A stretch of DNA of 64,000 nucleotides from Odobenus rosmarus divergens (Eukaryota; Chordata; Mammalia; Carnivora; Odobenidae), in the NCBI RefSeq assembly GCF_000321225.1, contig NW_004450458.1, positions 670,574-734,573 of the forward strand, in the 5' to 3' direction. Positions 23,621 through 36,057 of this stretch are shown here, piece after piece. Under the pieces are notes generated by a model. That model was not told where the DNA came from. It saw nothing but the letters and a program-made list of their open reading frames with translations, and made no database searches. The position numbers and the translations under genes are program-made. Within the stretch, counting starts at the first letter, position 1. Every line of letters begins with the position of its first letter.

Positions 23621-24694
23621 TGAGTCATTAATATGATTGGCCCTAGAACAGAGGATGTGTTGTTAAATTTAGAAACTTGATTTAGAAAATTTGAATTCGT
23701 TGTCCAAGGTGGAAGGAACAAGAAAATCAGGTACAAAAAGAAAAGTGTTGCTTCAAGTCTGGAGAAGTTTGGAAGAGGCAAGAGATCTTGGTCAGTCAGT
23801 AGAGCAGGAATCGATCCATGGTTAGATGTCCTCAGAGAGTCGTATGGACAATGTCAAACATCTTGAGATATTACCTAATTCTGTACTCAAGGCAGTGAGT
23901 GTTTCCTGCTATACTGAAAGGAGACCGGGACCAGGAGAAAAGGTTTAATTCAGACCTGGGCTGAAGTCTAACCAGGCAGGGACTCTAGATGCAAGGCACC
24001 AGGCTCACAGCCCTCGGATGTCCTTGCAGCTGGCCAGCTCATGACCCAATGAGCACCATGCTGCAGTTAGATCAGGAATGGGTACAGCGACTTTCCTCCT
24101 CAAAGGGGCTTCTCTTACTGGCTCAGTCAGATCCGGTGCTCAGATCTGCCACTGCTCAATTGACCCACAACCCTAACTATCCCTTTACACAGTTGACACC
24201 GTTCTTGCCTCAGGGAGACAATTCTCAACATCTTTGTTCTGTGTTCTTGAAGAGAAGGTGAGTGCATCTGAATGTTGTGGTAAATCTAGGGTTGCATCCC
24301 TGCTGTCACCAGAAACAGACACTGCCTCAGAGTGCAGGGATAGTTTAAATGGTAGAATCATTTGGGGGAGAGAAGACACAAATTAATGAATTTGCGAAAT
24401 TCTTTTCTTCTTGTACAGCAAAGCATTATTTTCCAGGGCTGCCAACCACCCATGTTCTTGCTTCTCTTCCTGTTCCAGTTTGTGGTTCTAAACGTACTCA
24501 GGAATTAGCAATCTTCTCAACAATAGCACACAGTGGGTAGGAGACATTTTTGCTAAGCTAAACAATTCATATTATTTTAAATTTACATAAAGCTGTAGAG
24601 GAAACTGGGTGCTATTAATTCTTTATGTTGGCAACTAGACGGATATTGAAAACTACAATTATGAATAGTTTTTATAAAAACATTTAATAAATTT
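23621..24694. other. Single-copy DNA, no recognised gene
   Basis: Ordinary sequence with short open frames on both strands (for example 23989-24261 +, 90 residues) and no domain signature. Confidence 0.4.
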
Positions 24695-24709
24695 AAAAGA
24701 TCAATTTTA

Positions 24710-24917
24710 TTTTTTTATTTTTATTTTTTTAAGATTTTATTTATTTGTCAGAGAGAGAGAGAGAGAGCACGCATGCATAAGCAAGGGGAGTGGCCGGCAG
24801 AGGGAGGAGCAGGCTCCCCATTGAGCAAGGAGCCCAATGCGGGACTTGAACCCAGGACCCTGGGATCATGACCTGAGCTGAAGGCAGCTGCTTAACCAAC
24901 TGAGCCAAGGCATCCCT
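24710..24917 (-). mobile_element. Can-SINE, antisense
   Basis: Reverse Can-SINE with T-rich tail complement, GA run and a degraded head complement (ACTGAGCCAAGGCATCCC). The duplication AAAAGATCAATTTTA at 24695-24709 matches 24918-24932 with one difference. Confidence 0.94.
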
Positions 24918-24932
24918 AAAAGGTCAATTTTA

Positions 24933-25518
24933 AATAATTTTCATTTAACAATTCAATGTTGATTAATCATAATTTTTATTTAAATAATTTTATCATACAT
25001 GTTGTTTTCATAAATCATAGCTTCTATTTTTCTTTTAATTTTGATAGATAATTGAAAATAATTTAGAAGAAAATAACTTAAAAATATATGAAAATAATTT
25101 TAATTTTTCAGTTGAAACATTTATTTCAGTTTGCTTTTAGATAAAAATGTATTGATAGTTTACATACATTACACACAATTACATTTTTAATCCTTAGCTT
25201 AGTCTCGGGCATAAAATAAATTATATGAAATACTTATTATAACAACATTATTAGTGTCTGCTGAAATGATGGCAAGAAAAAGAAAATATATGAATATGTA
25301 TATGATAATGCATGAAATATGTATGCCTTTATTGCTCATCCAAGCATTATCAACCTATCTATAGTTTACCAAGACATTCATGAAAATCTGAGTTTCATTT
25401 TCTTTGACATTTCTTTTGATATTTTAGGTAAACGTTTTTAGTTATCTAAAAACCATAATTTTGCACATCTTTTACTTTGTCATTATGAATGTATATTTGT
25501 TAGGGTATGAGGCTAGTA
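24933..25518. other. Single-copy, very AT-rich DNA
   Basis: Strongly AT-rich and without a recognised repeat or gene. Confidence 0.4.
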
Positions 25519-26125
25519 CAGTCGATTCTTATTATTTGTGATAGTTTGGTAACGTCCACCAGATCACTGAATCAGCAAATACTGAATTATTGCCCTGGGG
25601 GAAATAGATGGTTAGGTTCTTGCCATCCTCTGGTCACAACAATGTATAATCTTGTTTTACATGGTTTCTGTTGAAGGACACATTATTTAATGTATATTGT
25701 TGATTAATTAACATTGAACTATGGCCAACAGCACTATGACTCATGCCTGAAAGAAGCTCACCTAACACGTTTTTAAGACACATCATAGCTTTCTTGCATT
25801 CGGGAGCACTAGACAGCTCTTAAGCATTATGCTTGGAAGCCATTTTAAACAGTGAAATTACCAGCAAAAAGAACAAAAATGTGAAAAACATGGCTCTGAG
25901 AAGACCTCAAAAAGGATACTTGTCCTTTGAGAGCTGAAACAAGATGGCGAAGGATTGCCTTGTTCAGTCTCAGCTGGGAATATACATGTCAGGCAACTCA
26001 AATTTTTTGCCTCTCTGTGCATGTCCACAAATGACTGTGAAAGCATCAGAAACATTGATTTTGGGTTACAAATAAATTTTAGACGGTAGACAAATTAGCA
26101 AATACAGAATGTGCCAATAAAAATG
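25519..26125. mobile_element. Tigger-like non-autonomous DNA transposon
   Basis: Starts ACAGTCGATTCTTATTATTTG and ends near CAAATACAGAATGTGCCAAT, a diverged inverted pair. The inside (ATTGCCCTGGGGGAAATAG, TTGATTAATTAACATTGAAC, GGCCAACAGCACTATGACTC, AACAAGATGGCGAAGGA) matches a mammalian TcMar-Tigger MITE that I recall but cannot name with certainty. No transposase frame remains. Confidence 0.65.
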
Positions 26126-27058
26126 ATTGGATGGATGGACACATTTTATGTAATAGCTTTCTAGCTTGATTTATAATTTTAAATATTTAGTCATACTGTA
26201 TATAAGCTTCTATTTGTAGTCTTTAGCCCCATTAATATAAGGAATGGGACTGAATTAGCAGGAAGCTTCTAGATAAGGGAGTTACAAAGAAAGAGAGGTG
26301 GGAAGAGAGTGCTCAGTGTGTGGGGAGAGTACCTTCTGAGAAGATCCTGGTAAATCCCTTTATGCGTTACTACTATGTAATAACAAATGGCTAAACATCA
26401 AGAATCAGCAACTGGAACACAATATTCATTGCTGAAGTTACATATTTTGGTGTACTTGATAAATTTAGATAAATATCATAAAAGAGATAATTCATTTTGG
26501 AATAGGACTTTTAAAAAGAGATTAAATGCTATATAAAATCTGCAGCAACCAATGCTCTAACAGAAAAAGTTTAAAAAGAACTAAAAATTCACTTTGCTGT
26601 TTTTCTGAGTCCATCATAAATTTCAATATTAAATGAATGCGTCTCTTGAAACCTATAGAATAGAAAAGTATTTTGTACTCCAAGCAGAGTAATATATATT
26701 AGTTGTTGCAGTTCAGACAATTGTGAACAGTTTTGTGGCACTGGGGACAAGAGAAAATAATTCTGGATGTATGGAATGGACACAGTAGCTTAGGCAAAGA
26801 TAACAAGAACCAGGCACCTCTTTAGGAGTGGTCTCCAAAGCTGACCCTAGAGAACCCCGATTTCTCAGATGACAGCAGTGTAGGAAGGAAGTTATAAATC
26901 AGCTGGCTGTTTAGAGGCTAGAGAATGTCATAACCATGCTAACTATGGATGTGTGTGTGTGTGTGTGTGCGTGTGAGAGAGAGAGAGAGTAGATGGATAG
27001 AGAAACTGATAGATGTTTTGCACAGGTTGATGACTGGACAGACGTTGTTTTAAAAATA
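26126..27058. other. Single-copy DNA with a TG/GA microsatellite
   Basis: AT-rich sequence. A TG run followed by a GA run lies at 26950-26989. No gene is visible. Confidence 0.5.
26950..26989 (+). repeat. (TG)n-(GA)n compound microsatellite
   Basis: A TG run with one TGCG interruption passes into a GA run. Confidence 0.95.
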
Positions 27059-28119
27059 AAGTCATCTGTCGTCCCATTTGTCTATTTATGCTTTGTTGTC
27101 GTGCTTTCAGTATCAAATCCAAGAAATCTGCATATCAGAGGAAACAGTCAACAGAGTGAAAGACAACCTACAAAATAGGAGAAAGTATTTGCAAATCTTC
27201 AAATATCTGATAGTTAATATCCTGAGCATATAAAGAATTCCTACAACTCAACAACATCAACAAAATAACCTGATTAAAAATTGGATAAAGAACTTGAATA
27301 GACATTTCTCCAAAGAAGATATTCAAATGATCAACAAGCATATAAAAAGATGTTCAGCATCACTAATAATTAAAGAAATGTAAATCAAAACCCCAGTGAT
27401 GTATCACCTCACACCCATCAAGAAAACTTTATTTAAAAAAAAAAACAGAAAATCACAAGTGTGGGAGATGATATGGAGACATTGGGATCCTTGTTGGTGG
27501 GAATGCAAAATGGTGCAGCCATTGTGGAAGACAGTATGAAAGTTGTTCAAAAAAATGAAACAGAGTTACCATATAACTCAGCAATCTCACTTTTGGGTAT
27601 ATACCTCGAAGACTTGAAAGCAGGATCTTGAAGAGAAATTTACACACCCATTTTCACTGAAGCATTATTTACAATAGGTAAGAGGTGTAAATGACTGAAT
27701 GCCCATTGATGGATAAATGGATAAGCAAAATGTGATATATACACACAATGGAATATTATTCAGCCTTAAAAAAGAAGGAAATCCTGCCACATACTACAAC
27801 ATGGATGAACATTGAGGACATTATGCTAGGTGAAATAATCCAGTTACAGAAAGACAAATACTGTCTTACTTCATTTACATGAGGTACCTAAAATAGTCAA
27901 ATTCGTAGGAGCAGAAAGTAGAATGATGGTTGCCAGGGTTGGGGGGAGGAGAAAATGGAGCGTTGCTCAATGGAGTGTCCATTTTGCAGGATGAAAAAGT
28001 TCAGAAGATCTTGCACAACAAGTTGAATATACTTAACACAGTGTACACTTAAAAATGGTTATGATGGCAAGTTTTATATATTTGATGTTTACCACAAATA
28101 AAAGACACAAGTCATCTGT
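27059..28119 (+). mobile_element. L1M 3' end with 5' inversion (twin priming)
   Basis: Truncated L1 on the + strand covering the ORF2 C-terminal region (27129-27900) and 3'UTR. The 11-bp duplication AAGTCATCTGT flanks it at 27059-27069 and 28109-28119. Positions 27070-27128 read as the complement of the ORF2 segment that normally lies just upstream, so the element begins with an inverted piece joined to the sense part at 27128/27129. All frames are broken. The stretch GATATATACACACAATGGAA at 27736-27755 is the ORF2 site that became a microsatellite in two other copies in this window. Confidence 0.85.
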
Positions 28120-28860
28120 GAAAGACTAGATAGTATTAGTCTGCTTTTCATCCTGGTCTTTATGAAATGAAATTTTTCCACAGAGATCTTGACCCTTAGA
28201 AAAATTTTCCTTATGAGAAGGAAGAAATAGGTTCAGTCAATATAATGAAGAGGTGAGTTGTGGTTTACTGGAGATGATCACACATAAACAGGCTAAAAAA
28301 TCAGTTAGAACACTTGTAGAGGGATTTAGTCATGGATGAATGAAATATATCTGGTTTTCAAGGTCAACACCATCATAATCTATAATGGTTCTGACTTTTC
28401 TCTGTTTTTTTTCCCTCCATTTTTTGGTTGTAATACAAATTACTCTAACATTCACTTATTCTTCATAATGACAACAAAGCAATGCCAGTTCATTTAAAAG
28501 TAATTTAAAATTGTTATACAATATCTCAGTCTGCAATGGCTTACTACCAACACAATACTGTGTTCTTCAGAGAAAACCTCTAAGTATTTATTTAGGTCCC
28601 TGTTATCTGAAAAATGTTTAAACAATACCAATAAGTGGCATTCTTGCCTTTACTTAAAACAGTGACATTAAGATAATCTAAAGTAACTATCATATTTGGA
28701 ATAAATTTCATGAAGCTAATTTCAGTGTGATAGGAAAATGTGATCCTGATGACAGACTCAGGAGAATTTCATTTGACTGGCTATGTGTAGGAATCTAATG
28801 GCTCAAGTAGGTCAAGGTTTGTTCTCTTTACTATTTGTTCTCATCCTTGGTGGTATCAGT
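28120..28860. other. Single-copy AT-rich DNA
   Basis: No recognised repeat or gene. Confidence 0.4.
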
Positions 28861-29385
28861 AATCGATTGCTGCATATCAAATTACCACAAATTTAGTGAC
28901 TTAAGAATAATATTTATTATCTCAGTTTTGGGGGCAGGAAGTCCTGGTCTATAGCTTAGCTGGATGCTCTGCTTCAGGTTTCTTAGAAGCCTGCAATCAA
29001 AGAGTCATCTGGGACTGCTGCAATCTCAAGGCTTGACTATGGAACAATTTGTTTTCAAGGTCATTCACAGGATTGTTGGAAGGGTTCAGTTCCTTGCTGT
29101 CTTTTGGCTGGAGGTATACTTGGTTCTTGGCACGGCAGCCTCTCCATCAGACCTCTCAAGTGGGCACTGGATTCATCAGAGCAAGCAAGAAGAATCTGAA
29201 AGAAAAAGTCAGTGAGATGGAAGTCACATCATAGTCTTTTGTAACCTAATCTCAGAAATGCCCATCACTATTGTATTCTGTTCATTGGATGCAAGTCACT
29301 AGGTCAAGCCCTTCAAATGGAGGAGTTTACACAGAGCATGAGGACCACTGAGAGCCATTTTAAAGACTACCTACCACACCAGCTA
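28861..29385 (-). mobile_element. Probable LTR-type repeat (MaLR/ERVL-like), antisense
   Basis: Begins TAATCGATTGCTGCATATCA and ATTACCACAAATTTAGTGAC, with TTATTAT just after (complement of AATAAA-type poly(A) signal). It ends GCCATTTTAAAGACTACCTACC. This is the layout of a common mammalian repeat in reverse orientation, probably an LTR. Family not assigned. The 83- and 61-residue open stretches inside are not genes. Confidence 0.5.
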
Positions 29386-30388
29386 CTACACAGGTGTGTT
29401 TCATTTGATTCCTAAAGGAGAAAAAAGAGATTTGTAAGAGGTAGGTGGAGAAGTAGGAATACAATCAAAGGAATATCCATGGAAATGGGCTTCAGATCCA
29501 ATGAATGCTGAGAGAGAAGAACTTGAGGGGCTCCGCAGTTACTGAACTTTTAGCCACTGAAAAAGTACACTTCCACAGAGGACCTTCAGGGCCTAGAGAA
29601 GAGACACTTTTTTGGGAGGGATATATTCATGTTTTTTAAATATCAGAAGTGAGATGATACAGAAGAGGAATTATATTTCTGTTTTCTGGTTCCAGAAAGT
29701 AAAAACAGGACCAATGGGTGGAAATAATGGGGACAAATTTAGGAAGTACTTTCTGGCCAGGGGAGATGTTGGCTAGTGGAATGGGTACCCCAAAGGTGGG
29801 GTGTCCTACTGCAAGGGAATTGTTCAGGGTAGCTCTGGATAGGGATTCATACAGGTGAAATTTGGAACCCTATTCCTACTGCCAGTCCCTCTGCCTTTCA
29901 GCTTCCCCGCCATGGGAGGTACCCACACAAGAAAAGACAGCTAGATAAAATAAGGGATTGATTTGTTAATGGCTGAGCAAGAACCCCATCATGCCCAAGG
30001 CAGGGTTTGCTCTGAGAAGTAATCTTGGAGCATAAAGTATACATAAAGTGTTAGCTGTCCCCTTCCTCACCTTCCCCCAAAGACAGATGGTTGAAACTGC
30101 AGGGCAGGCACAGTGCATTTCATTAACCAGCTCCATGAGGATCAGAGTTGAGAGCACTTCTCTGGAGGCCAGAGCCTGTCAGTCTATAAATCAAAGTGAG
30201 GGAAATATAGATCTACCTTACTCTTCACCACTGTTGTTTAATATTCTGTTGTGTGAATGCTTAATCAATTCACTATTGACAAAGGTGTTTTTAAAACATC
30301 GAAATAAAATAAAGTAATATTTGCATATAGAAAAAAAAATCAAATTACAGAAGTGATCCAAGAAGAAATTCTAGGCCTTTCATACAAT
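29386..30388. other. Single-copy DNA, no recognised gene
   Basis: Purine-rich stretches around 29430-29780 and no named repeat. Short open frames only. Confidence 0.4.
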
Positions 30389-30402
30389 GTGTTCATTGAT
30401 CT

Positions 30403-30601
30403 TTTTTTAAAAAGATTTTATTTATTTATTTGAGAGAGAGAATGAGAGAGAGAGAGAGAGCACATGAGAGGGGGGAGGGTCAGAGGGAGAAGCAGACTCC
30501 CTGCTTAGCAGGGAGCCCAATGCGGGACTCGATCCTGGGACTCCAGGATCATGACCTGAGCCGAAGGCAGTTGCTTAACCAACTAAGCCACCCAGGCGCC
30601 C
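30403..30601 (-). mobile_element. Can-SINE, antisense
   Basis: Reverse Can-SINE ending with the head complement GCCACCCAGGCGCCC. The duplication GTGTTCATTGATCT at 30389-30402 matches 30602-30615 with one difference. Confidence 0.95.
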
Positions 30602-30727
30602 GTGTTTATTGATCTCATTAGGTAATTAGGTAATATGTAGTTCAAAAGGTATACTTAAGTAGTGTCCCTCCTAGCCCTGCATCTTCTCCCCTACCCCCTG
30701 ACTCTAAAGGGAGCTAGATCTCTTTAC

Positions 30728-31455
30728 TGTGGTCAATAGTCAGAATATAAAATTTACCATTTTAACCACGGTAAACATATAGCTCAGTGACATTAAGTGC
30801 ATTCAGATTGTTGTCGAACCATCACTGCCATCTGTCTCTAGAACTTCCTGATCATCCCCAACTGAAAGTCTGTACCTGTTAAATAATAACTTCCATTGTG
30901 CCCTCTCCCTCAGCCCTGACAACTTCCATTCAGCTCTCTTCCTCTATGAATTTGACTACTCTAGGAACCTCTCGTATAAGTGGACTCATACTACACTTGT
31001 CCCTTTGTGTCTGGCTTATTTCACAGAGCATAGTGTTTTCATTTATCCATGCTGTAGCATGAATGTGTCAGAATTCCATTTATTTTTAGGACTGAGTAAT
31101 GTTCCATGATATGTATATCCTCACATTTTGTTTATACATACCCGTCAATGGACATTTGGATTGTTTCCACCTTTTGGCTATTGTGAATAATGCTGGTATT
31201 AAACCTTGTGTACAAATACCTGTTCATGAGGTGCCTGGTGGGCTCAGTCGGTGGGACACGTGGCTCTTGATCTCAGGGTCATGAGTTTGAGCCCCATGTT
31301 GGGCATAGAGATTACTTAAAAAATAAATTAAAAACAATCAAAATCTGTTCAAGTTCCTGCTTTTAATTCTTTTAGATAAATGCCTAGAGGTGGAATTGCT
31401 AGATCATATGGTAATTTTATGTTTAATGTTGGAGGAGTATATGTAGCCACTTTTA
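30728..31455 (-). mobile_element. L1M 3' end, antisense, split by a short Can-SINE
   Basis: Reads as the complement of L1 3'UTR and ORF2 C-terminus: TTTACCATTTTAACCACGGT, TATGAATTTGACTACTCTAG, CTGGCTTATTTCACAGAGCA, TTGGCTATTGTGAATAATGC, then GGAATTGCTAGATCATATGG. A short SINE interrupts it at 31227-31344 and the L1 resumes at 31345. Confidence 0.85.
31227..31344 (+). mobile_element. Short tRNA-type Can-SINE (no CT-rich body)
   Basis: GAGGTGCCTGGTGGGCTCAG head, TCATGAGTTTGAGCCCCAT (B-box region), then a short A-rich tail. It lacks the long CT-rich body of the other copies. The short duplication CTGTTCA occurs at 31220-31226 and 31345-31351. It looks older than the full-length Can-SINEs. Confidence 0.85.
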
Positions 31456-31599
31456 TTATTTTCTTTATGCTTTCTAGTCACTCTTCATGTAGATAGAGCA
31501 AAAACAAAAACATGTACTCACTTCCCTCTTTCTTATACAAAAGATGTATTGGGTTGATACACTACTAATATTTTCTAAAGATATATTAGAGAGCATCCT

Positions 31600-33420
31600 C
31601 ATTCTTTTTTCTATATTTTTCTTTTATTAGCTACATAATATTCCACTGAGTGGCTGTGCTGTAGTTTATTTAACCAGTGCTTCACTGAATGACATTGTTT
31701 TACTCTTTTGCTATAAAAGAAATGTTGCAATAAAAAAACTTGTAAATATATAATCATTTAAATATGAGGTGTATGTGTAGGGTAGATTCCTTGAACTTGA
31801 TTACTGGATCAAAGAGTAAGTGTATTTTTAATTTTTGTAGATATTGACAAATCGTTCCCCCCAGGGGGTGTGCAAATTTCTATTTTCACTGGCACAGAAT
31901 ACATTTCTGCCATTTCACCTATTCACCACGGATTTTGGATTTTTGTTAATCCGCTGGATGAAACCTGGTAACAGAGCATAGTCTTAAATTTCACTTCTCT
32001 TATTACTAGTGAGGCTAAGCAACTTTTCATGTTTAAAAGCTACCTGTTTTTGTTTTTCTGTGAACCTCCTGTTAATATCCTCTGCCCATTTTTCTACTTT
32101 TTACCATCTGTTTTCTTACTACTATCTAGGAACTCCTTATACACTTGGGAGATGAGCTGTTCCTCTGTGAAATGAGTTAGAAATATTTGTCCCAGTTTGT
32201 AATTTGTCTTGTGACTTTGCTTATGATGTTTTGCCCTGAAAAAGGACTGATTTTTATATAGTTGAAATTATGTATCTTTTGTATGTGTGTGTGCGTGCCT
32301 GGATTTTGAGTCATAGCTGGCAAGGGCTTGTTCCAGGGTTATAAAAAGTATTGTCTGTGTTTTCTTTTAGCACTTTAATTGCTACTTTTTAATTTTTTTT
32401 AAAACAGTTTACTCCTAGGTCTTTTTGGAGTTATCTATAATTCAGTGAGAGGTATGGATCCTCTTATCTCATTCCAGATGGCTACTCACTCGTCCCTGAA
32501 ACATCTGTTAAAAAGTCTTCCTCTTTCTGGGGGCGCCTGGCTGGCTCAGTCCGTATAGCATATGACTCTTGATCTCAGGGTCATGAGTTCAAGCCCCATG
32601 TTCGGGGTGGAGCCTACTCAAAAAACAAAAACAAAAACAAAAACAAAAACGAAAACAAAAACAAAGAAAAGAAAGTCTTCCCTTACCCCATTCTTTTGAG
32701 ATACAATCTTTACTATGTACTAATTTTAGGATATATTTTGGATTATGTATAGATTTCTGTTCTTTTCATTTTGCCTGTCTGTATTCATGCTACACTACCA
32801 ACACTATTTTAATTTTTGAAGTTTTATAGTGTATTTCAATACTTAGCATGAATAACTGCTCTTCTTTATCGAGTCTTCCTGGAGAGCCGGTATTTTTATT
32901 TAGATCATGTTACATTTGTAAATTAACTTTGGTGGAATTCACACCTTCATGATATTGAGCCTTGGTAAGACATTAAGTCTTTCCATTTATTTGTTTTTAT
33001 TTTTGTATCCATGGGGAATAATTTGGAATTTTTCCCATAAAGGTTATATGTATTTCTCATTACGTTTCTTCTTGGTAATCTATCTTCTGCAATTTTTGTA
33101 AACATTGTGTTTTTACATTTTATTATGACTATTGGCTTCTGATATGTTCTACTAATTATGGAGCTAATTTATTGTTTGCAATAGTTTTTCAGAAGACTCT
33201 CTGGTGTTTTATAATTACAAAAACATGACATCTACAAGGAGTGACAGTTTTTCTACTTCCTTTCCAATTCTTACCTCTAATTTGTTTTATTAAATTGCAT
33301 TGCTTAATGCCTCCAAATATTAAGAGTAATAGGGATAATGGGAAGCTGTATCAAGTTCTGTAGTTCTGTACTTCTTGAATTATCTATTTTAGACAGTATC
33401 TAATGATTTCTATTACAAAA
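31600..33420 (-). mobile_element. Old L1M ORF2 segment, antisense, split by a short Can-SINE
   Basis: Long complement of L1 ORF2: AGGCTAAGCAACTTTTCATG, TCCTCTGCCCATTTTTCTAC, AGGAACTCCTTATACACTTG, TCCCAGTTTGTAATTTGTCT and GTGAGAGGTATGGATCCTCT occur in the expected order, and the match continues weakly to about 33420. No usable frames. Interrupted at 32522-32671. Confidence 0.75.
32522..32671 (+). mobile_element. Short tRNA-type Can-SINE with AAAAAC tail
   Basis: GGGGCGCCTGGCTGGCTCAG head and GGGTCATGAGTTCAAGCCCC (B-box region), then an AAAAAC-repeat tail at 32622-32665. The duplication AAAGTCTTCC flanks it at 32512-32521 and 32672-32681. It is structurally like the copy at 31227. Confidence 0.9.
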
Positions 33421-34220
33421 AGAAATTAAGACTTTTGCTAAAATACACTATCTTGCTTACCTGCACTATTTCATAACTATCTTTTGATCAGTCATGTAGT
33501 CTTTTCTTTTCAAAGTTTACAACATTTAAATTCAATTAGTAACCTTTAATTAAGACTTGCATGCTTTGTTCCTAGACATTTATTCTAAAAGAGTATTTAA
33601 CTATTATGATTATATAAATGTTATTCATAAAGGGATCCATGAAAGAGTAACATGATCCTGTGCTACTAACTTTTGATGCTCCAAAGAGAATGTCCAAGTG
33701 ACATCTATTTGATTCTTTTAAATTTGTTTCCAGTCTTGATCTCTTCTAAGTCAAACTTCATTGTTATTCTTTCTTCTGTCTTGTGTCACTATATTTTGAA
33801 AATCCCTTCCTTTCTGGAGTAACCCTCAGATAGTATTTTCCTACAGGTTGTTGAGTAGTGTACTTCTTGCATCACTCCAAGTCAGGAAATGCTTTTATTT
33901 TACCCTGTGCTTCACTGATTATTTGGCTGGGTATAAAATTCAAGGATCAAAGTCAATTTCCATCAGAATGAAGACAGCTCACTAGAGTCTACTGTTGCTA
34001 ATGTAAAGTCTGAAACCAATTTGCTTTTAATCCCTTGGCGTATGGTCAGTTTTCCTCCTCTCTGGGAAGTTTTTAGAATTTTCTACTTATTCTTTGGAAT
34101 TTTGGCATTTCATCAATTTGGGTTCAGGAATGGGGGTTCTTTTCTTGTCTTTTTTTTCCCATTATTTGCTTAACTCTCAGATGATATTTTCAATATGAAG
34201 ACTTCTAACTTTTTTTTAAC
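33421..34220 (-). mobile_element. Possible L1/HAL1-related antisense sequence
   Basis: Around 33860-34160 phrases such as ATTATTTGGCTGGGTATAAA and TGGGAAGTTTTTAGAATTTT resemble antisense 5' parts of old L1-type elements. Similarity is weak and boundaries are guesses. Confidence 0.4.
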
Positions 34221-34224
34221 TAGC

Positions 34225-34312
34225 AACAACTCTGTAAAGTATGATTATTATTTCCAGTTTACAAATAAAGTTTAGAGAGAGAAAACAATCTGCCTCATGT
34301 TACCGCCTGGTT
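34225..34312 (-). mobile_element. MIR fragment, antisense
   Basis: TATGATTATTATTTCCAGTT, ACAAATAAAGTTTAGAGAGA and CATGTTACCG follow the complement of the MIR core. Confidence 0.55.
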
Positions 34313-35155
34313 TTTGCACTCTCTTACACTTGTAGTGACTTGAAATACATCTGACAATCGTAATTAAGATTACTCATGTTACAAAGTATGAAATACTTTG
34401 ATTTTAGACTTAGAAAGTTGAATCGTTGCTACCTTGAAATTTTGGTGCTTATGACAGTGGTGATTAATTAACAGATAAGTTCATATTTGCAAGTTCTATC
34501 TACTGTAAAAAAAAAAAAGAAATATACATGAATAGTTACATCCCTATGGGCCCCCTCCCTGACTATACCTCAAGCAAATCACTTCTTTTGTGGTGCCCTA
34601 AAGCTGAGAAGGAAGTAAAGGTAGTGGAAATAAGATTTGCTGGAGGAAACAATCGTAGGATTTAGGGTTCATCCTCTAATCAAAGCCCTCTTGTTGGTGG
34701 ACAGAAAAGGTAGGCTAAAATATATGCTATATCTATCAAGAAATCATAGTGACTTGAAAAAAATGAATTAGAATAATAAACTGATAGAGGCAAGACCATG
34801 TGCTCTCAACATGTGACAGATCCTCAAGAATTTATGAGTCACAATGTTTTAAAGCCAGGGAGTTCCCTAAGGTCATGCTGCAAATCAGTGATAGAATAAA
34901 TAATAAGTATTTTTTTTAAAAGATAACAAATTTCTTTCTCATCCTATCAAATTAAGACATACTTTCTTGCCTCTTTTCTCCATAGGCAATCAGGAAAGTT
35001 GCCATGACTAACAAGGAAAGCACCAAATTTCCTTAAACATACTGACCTTTTTAAGCCATAAGTAATAGGAGCTAGAGTCTCTCATTCCAACTGGTGTTAA
35101 GTGGTCTTAATGAGATCACTTTGTTGTTTAGACACATAAAGAAGGGAGGTTGTGC
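34313..35155. other. Single-copy DNA, no recognised gene
   Basis: AT-rich sequence with an A-run at 34507-34518. Nothing further is recognised. Confidence 0.4.
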
Positions 35156-35156
35156 A

Positions 35157-35611
35157 GCATGATCCCTCCTTTATCCATGGAGGTGCTAGAAACCACAGAT
35201 AGGACTGAACCCTATGCATGCTATGTTTTCTCCTGTACATACAAGCCTATGATGAAGTTTAATTTATCAATTAGGCACAGTAGGAGATGAGCAACAATAA
35301 CTAATAATAAAATAGAATAATTATAGCAATACACTATAATAAAAGTTATGCGAATGTGGTCTCTGTCTTTCTCACAAAATATCTTATTGTACTGTACTCA
35401 CCCTTCTTCTTGTGATGATGATGTGAGAGAGTAAAATGCTTCCCTGATGAGAGGGAGGGAGGTGAATGACATGGGTATTGTGATGTAGCCCTTGGCTGCG
35501 ACTGACTTTCTGCCAGTATTCTGCAGGATCATCAGCTTCTGGACCCTAGGTGACCGTGGGTAACTGAGACCACAGAAAGCAAAACCACAGATAAGGGGGA
35601 CCACTGTACTC
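35157..35611. mobile_element. Tigger-like MITE with terminal inverted repeats
   Basis: Left end TGATCCCTCCTTTATCCATG..AACCACAGATAGG and right end AACCACAGATAAGGGGGACC are inverted counterparts with mismatches. The AT-rich inside (AGTTTAATTTATCAATTAGG, GTACTGTACTCACCCTTCTT, GGTGAATGACATGGGTATTG) fits a non-autonomous TcMar-Tigger element. No transposase frame. The 82-residue minus frame at 35398-35646 is incidental. Confidence 0.75.
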
Positions 35612-35703
35612 AGGACAAATGAATCATAATTCCACAGGCCACTCACAGCTGTCCTGGTATATTATGGACACATCTCTATTGGATGGAATAAAATATAGTG
35701 TTG

Positions 35704-35945
35704 TGATACCAACCAAGTGACTCTACACCAGAGTCTCTCAGCCTTGGTACTGTTGACATTTGGGGCCAGATAAATTTTTTGCTGTGAGAGGCTGTCCTGG
35801 GTATTGTAGATGTTTTGCAACAACCCTGGTCTTTACATACTAGAAGCCAGTAGTAAGAACCACAAATGTCTTTCAGGCATTGCCCAAAGCCCCCTGGGTT
35901 TGGGAGCGTCACCCACCCCGCCCATTGAAGACCACTGATATACAC
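35704..35945. mobile_element. hAT-type MITE relic
   Basis: CCAGAGTCTCTCAGCCTTGG..GTTGACATTTGGGGCCAGA to ..CCATTGAAGACCACTGATA: the order of motifs (GAGGCTGTCCTGGGTATTG, ACAACCCTGGTCTTTAC, AGGCATTGCCCAAAGCCCC) is that of a common mammalian hAT MITE bounded by short inverted repeats of CAGTGGTTCTCAA type, here diverged. Confidence 0.7.
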
Positions 35946-36057
35946 TGATCCAGTAGAAAAAGTTTTTGGTTAATAACTCTGGAAAATACATAACAGATAC
36001 ATTCTGTTTTTCACACGGGAGTTTTTGAACATTATGTTGTTAAAACAAACATTTCAG

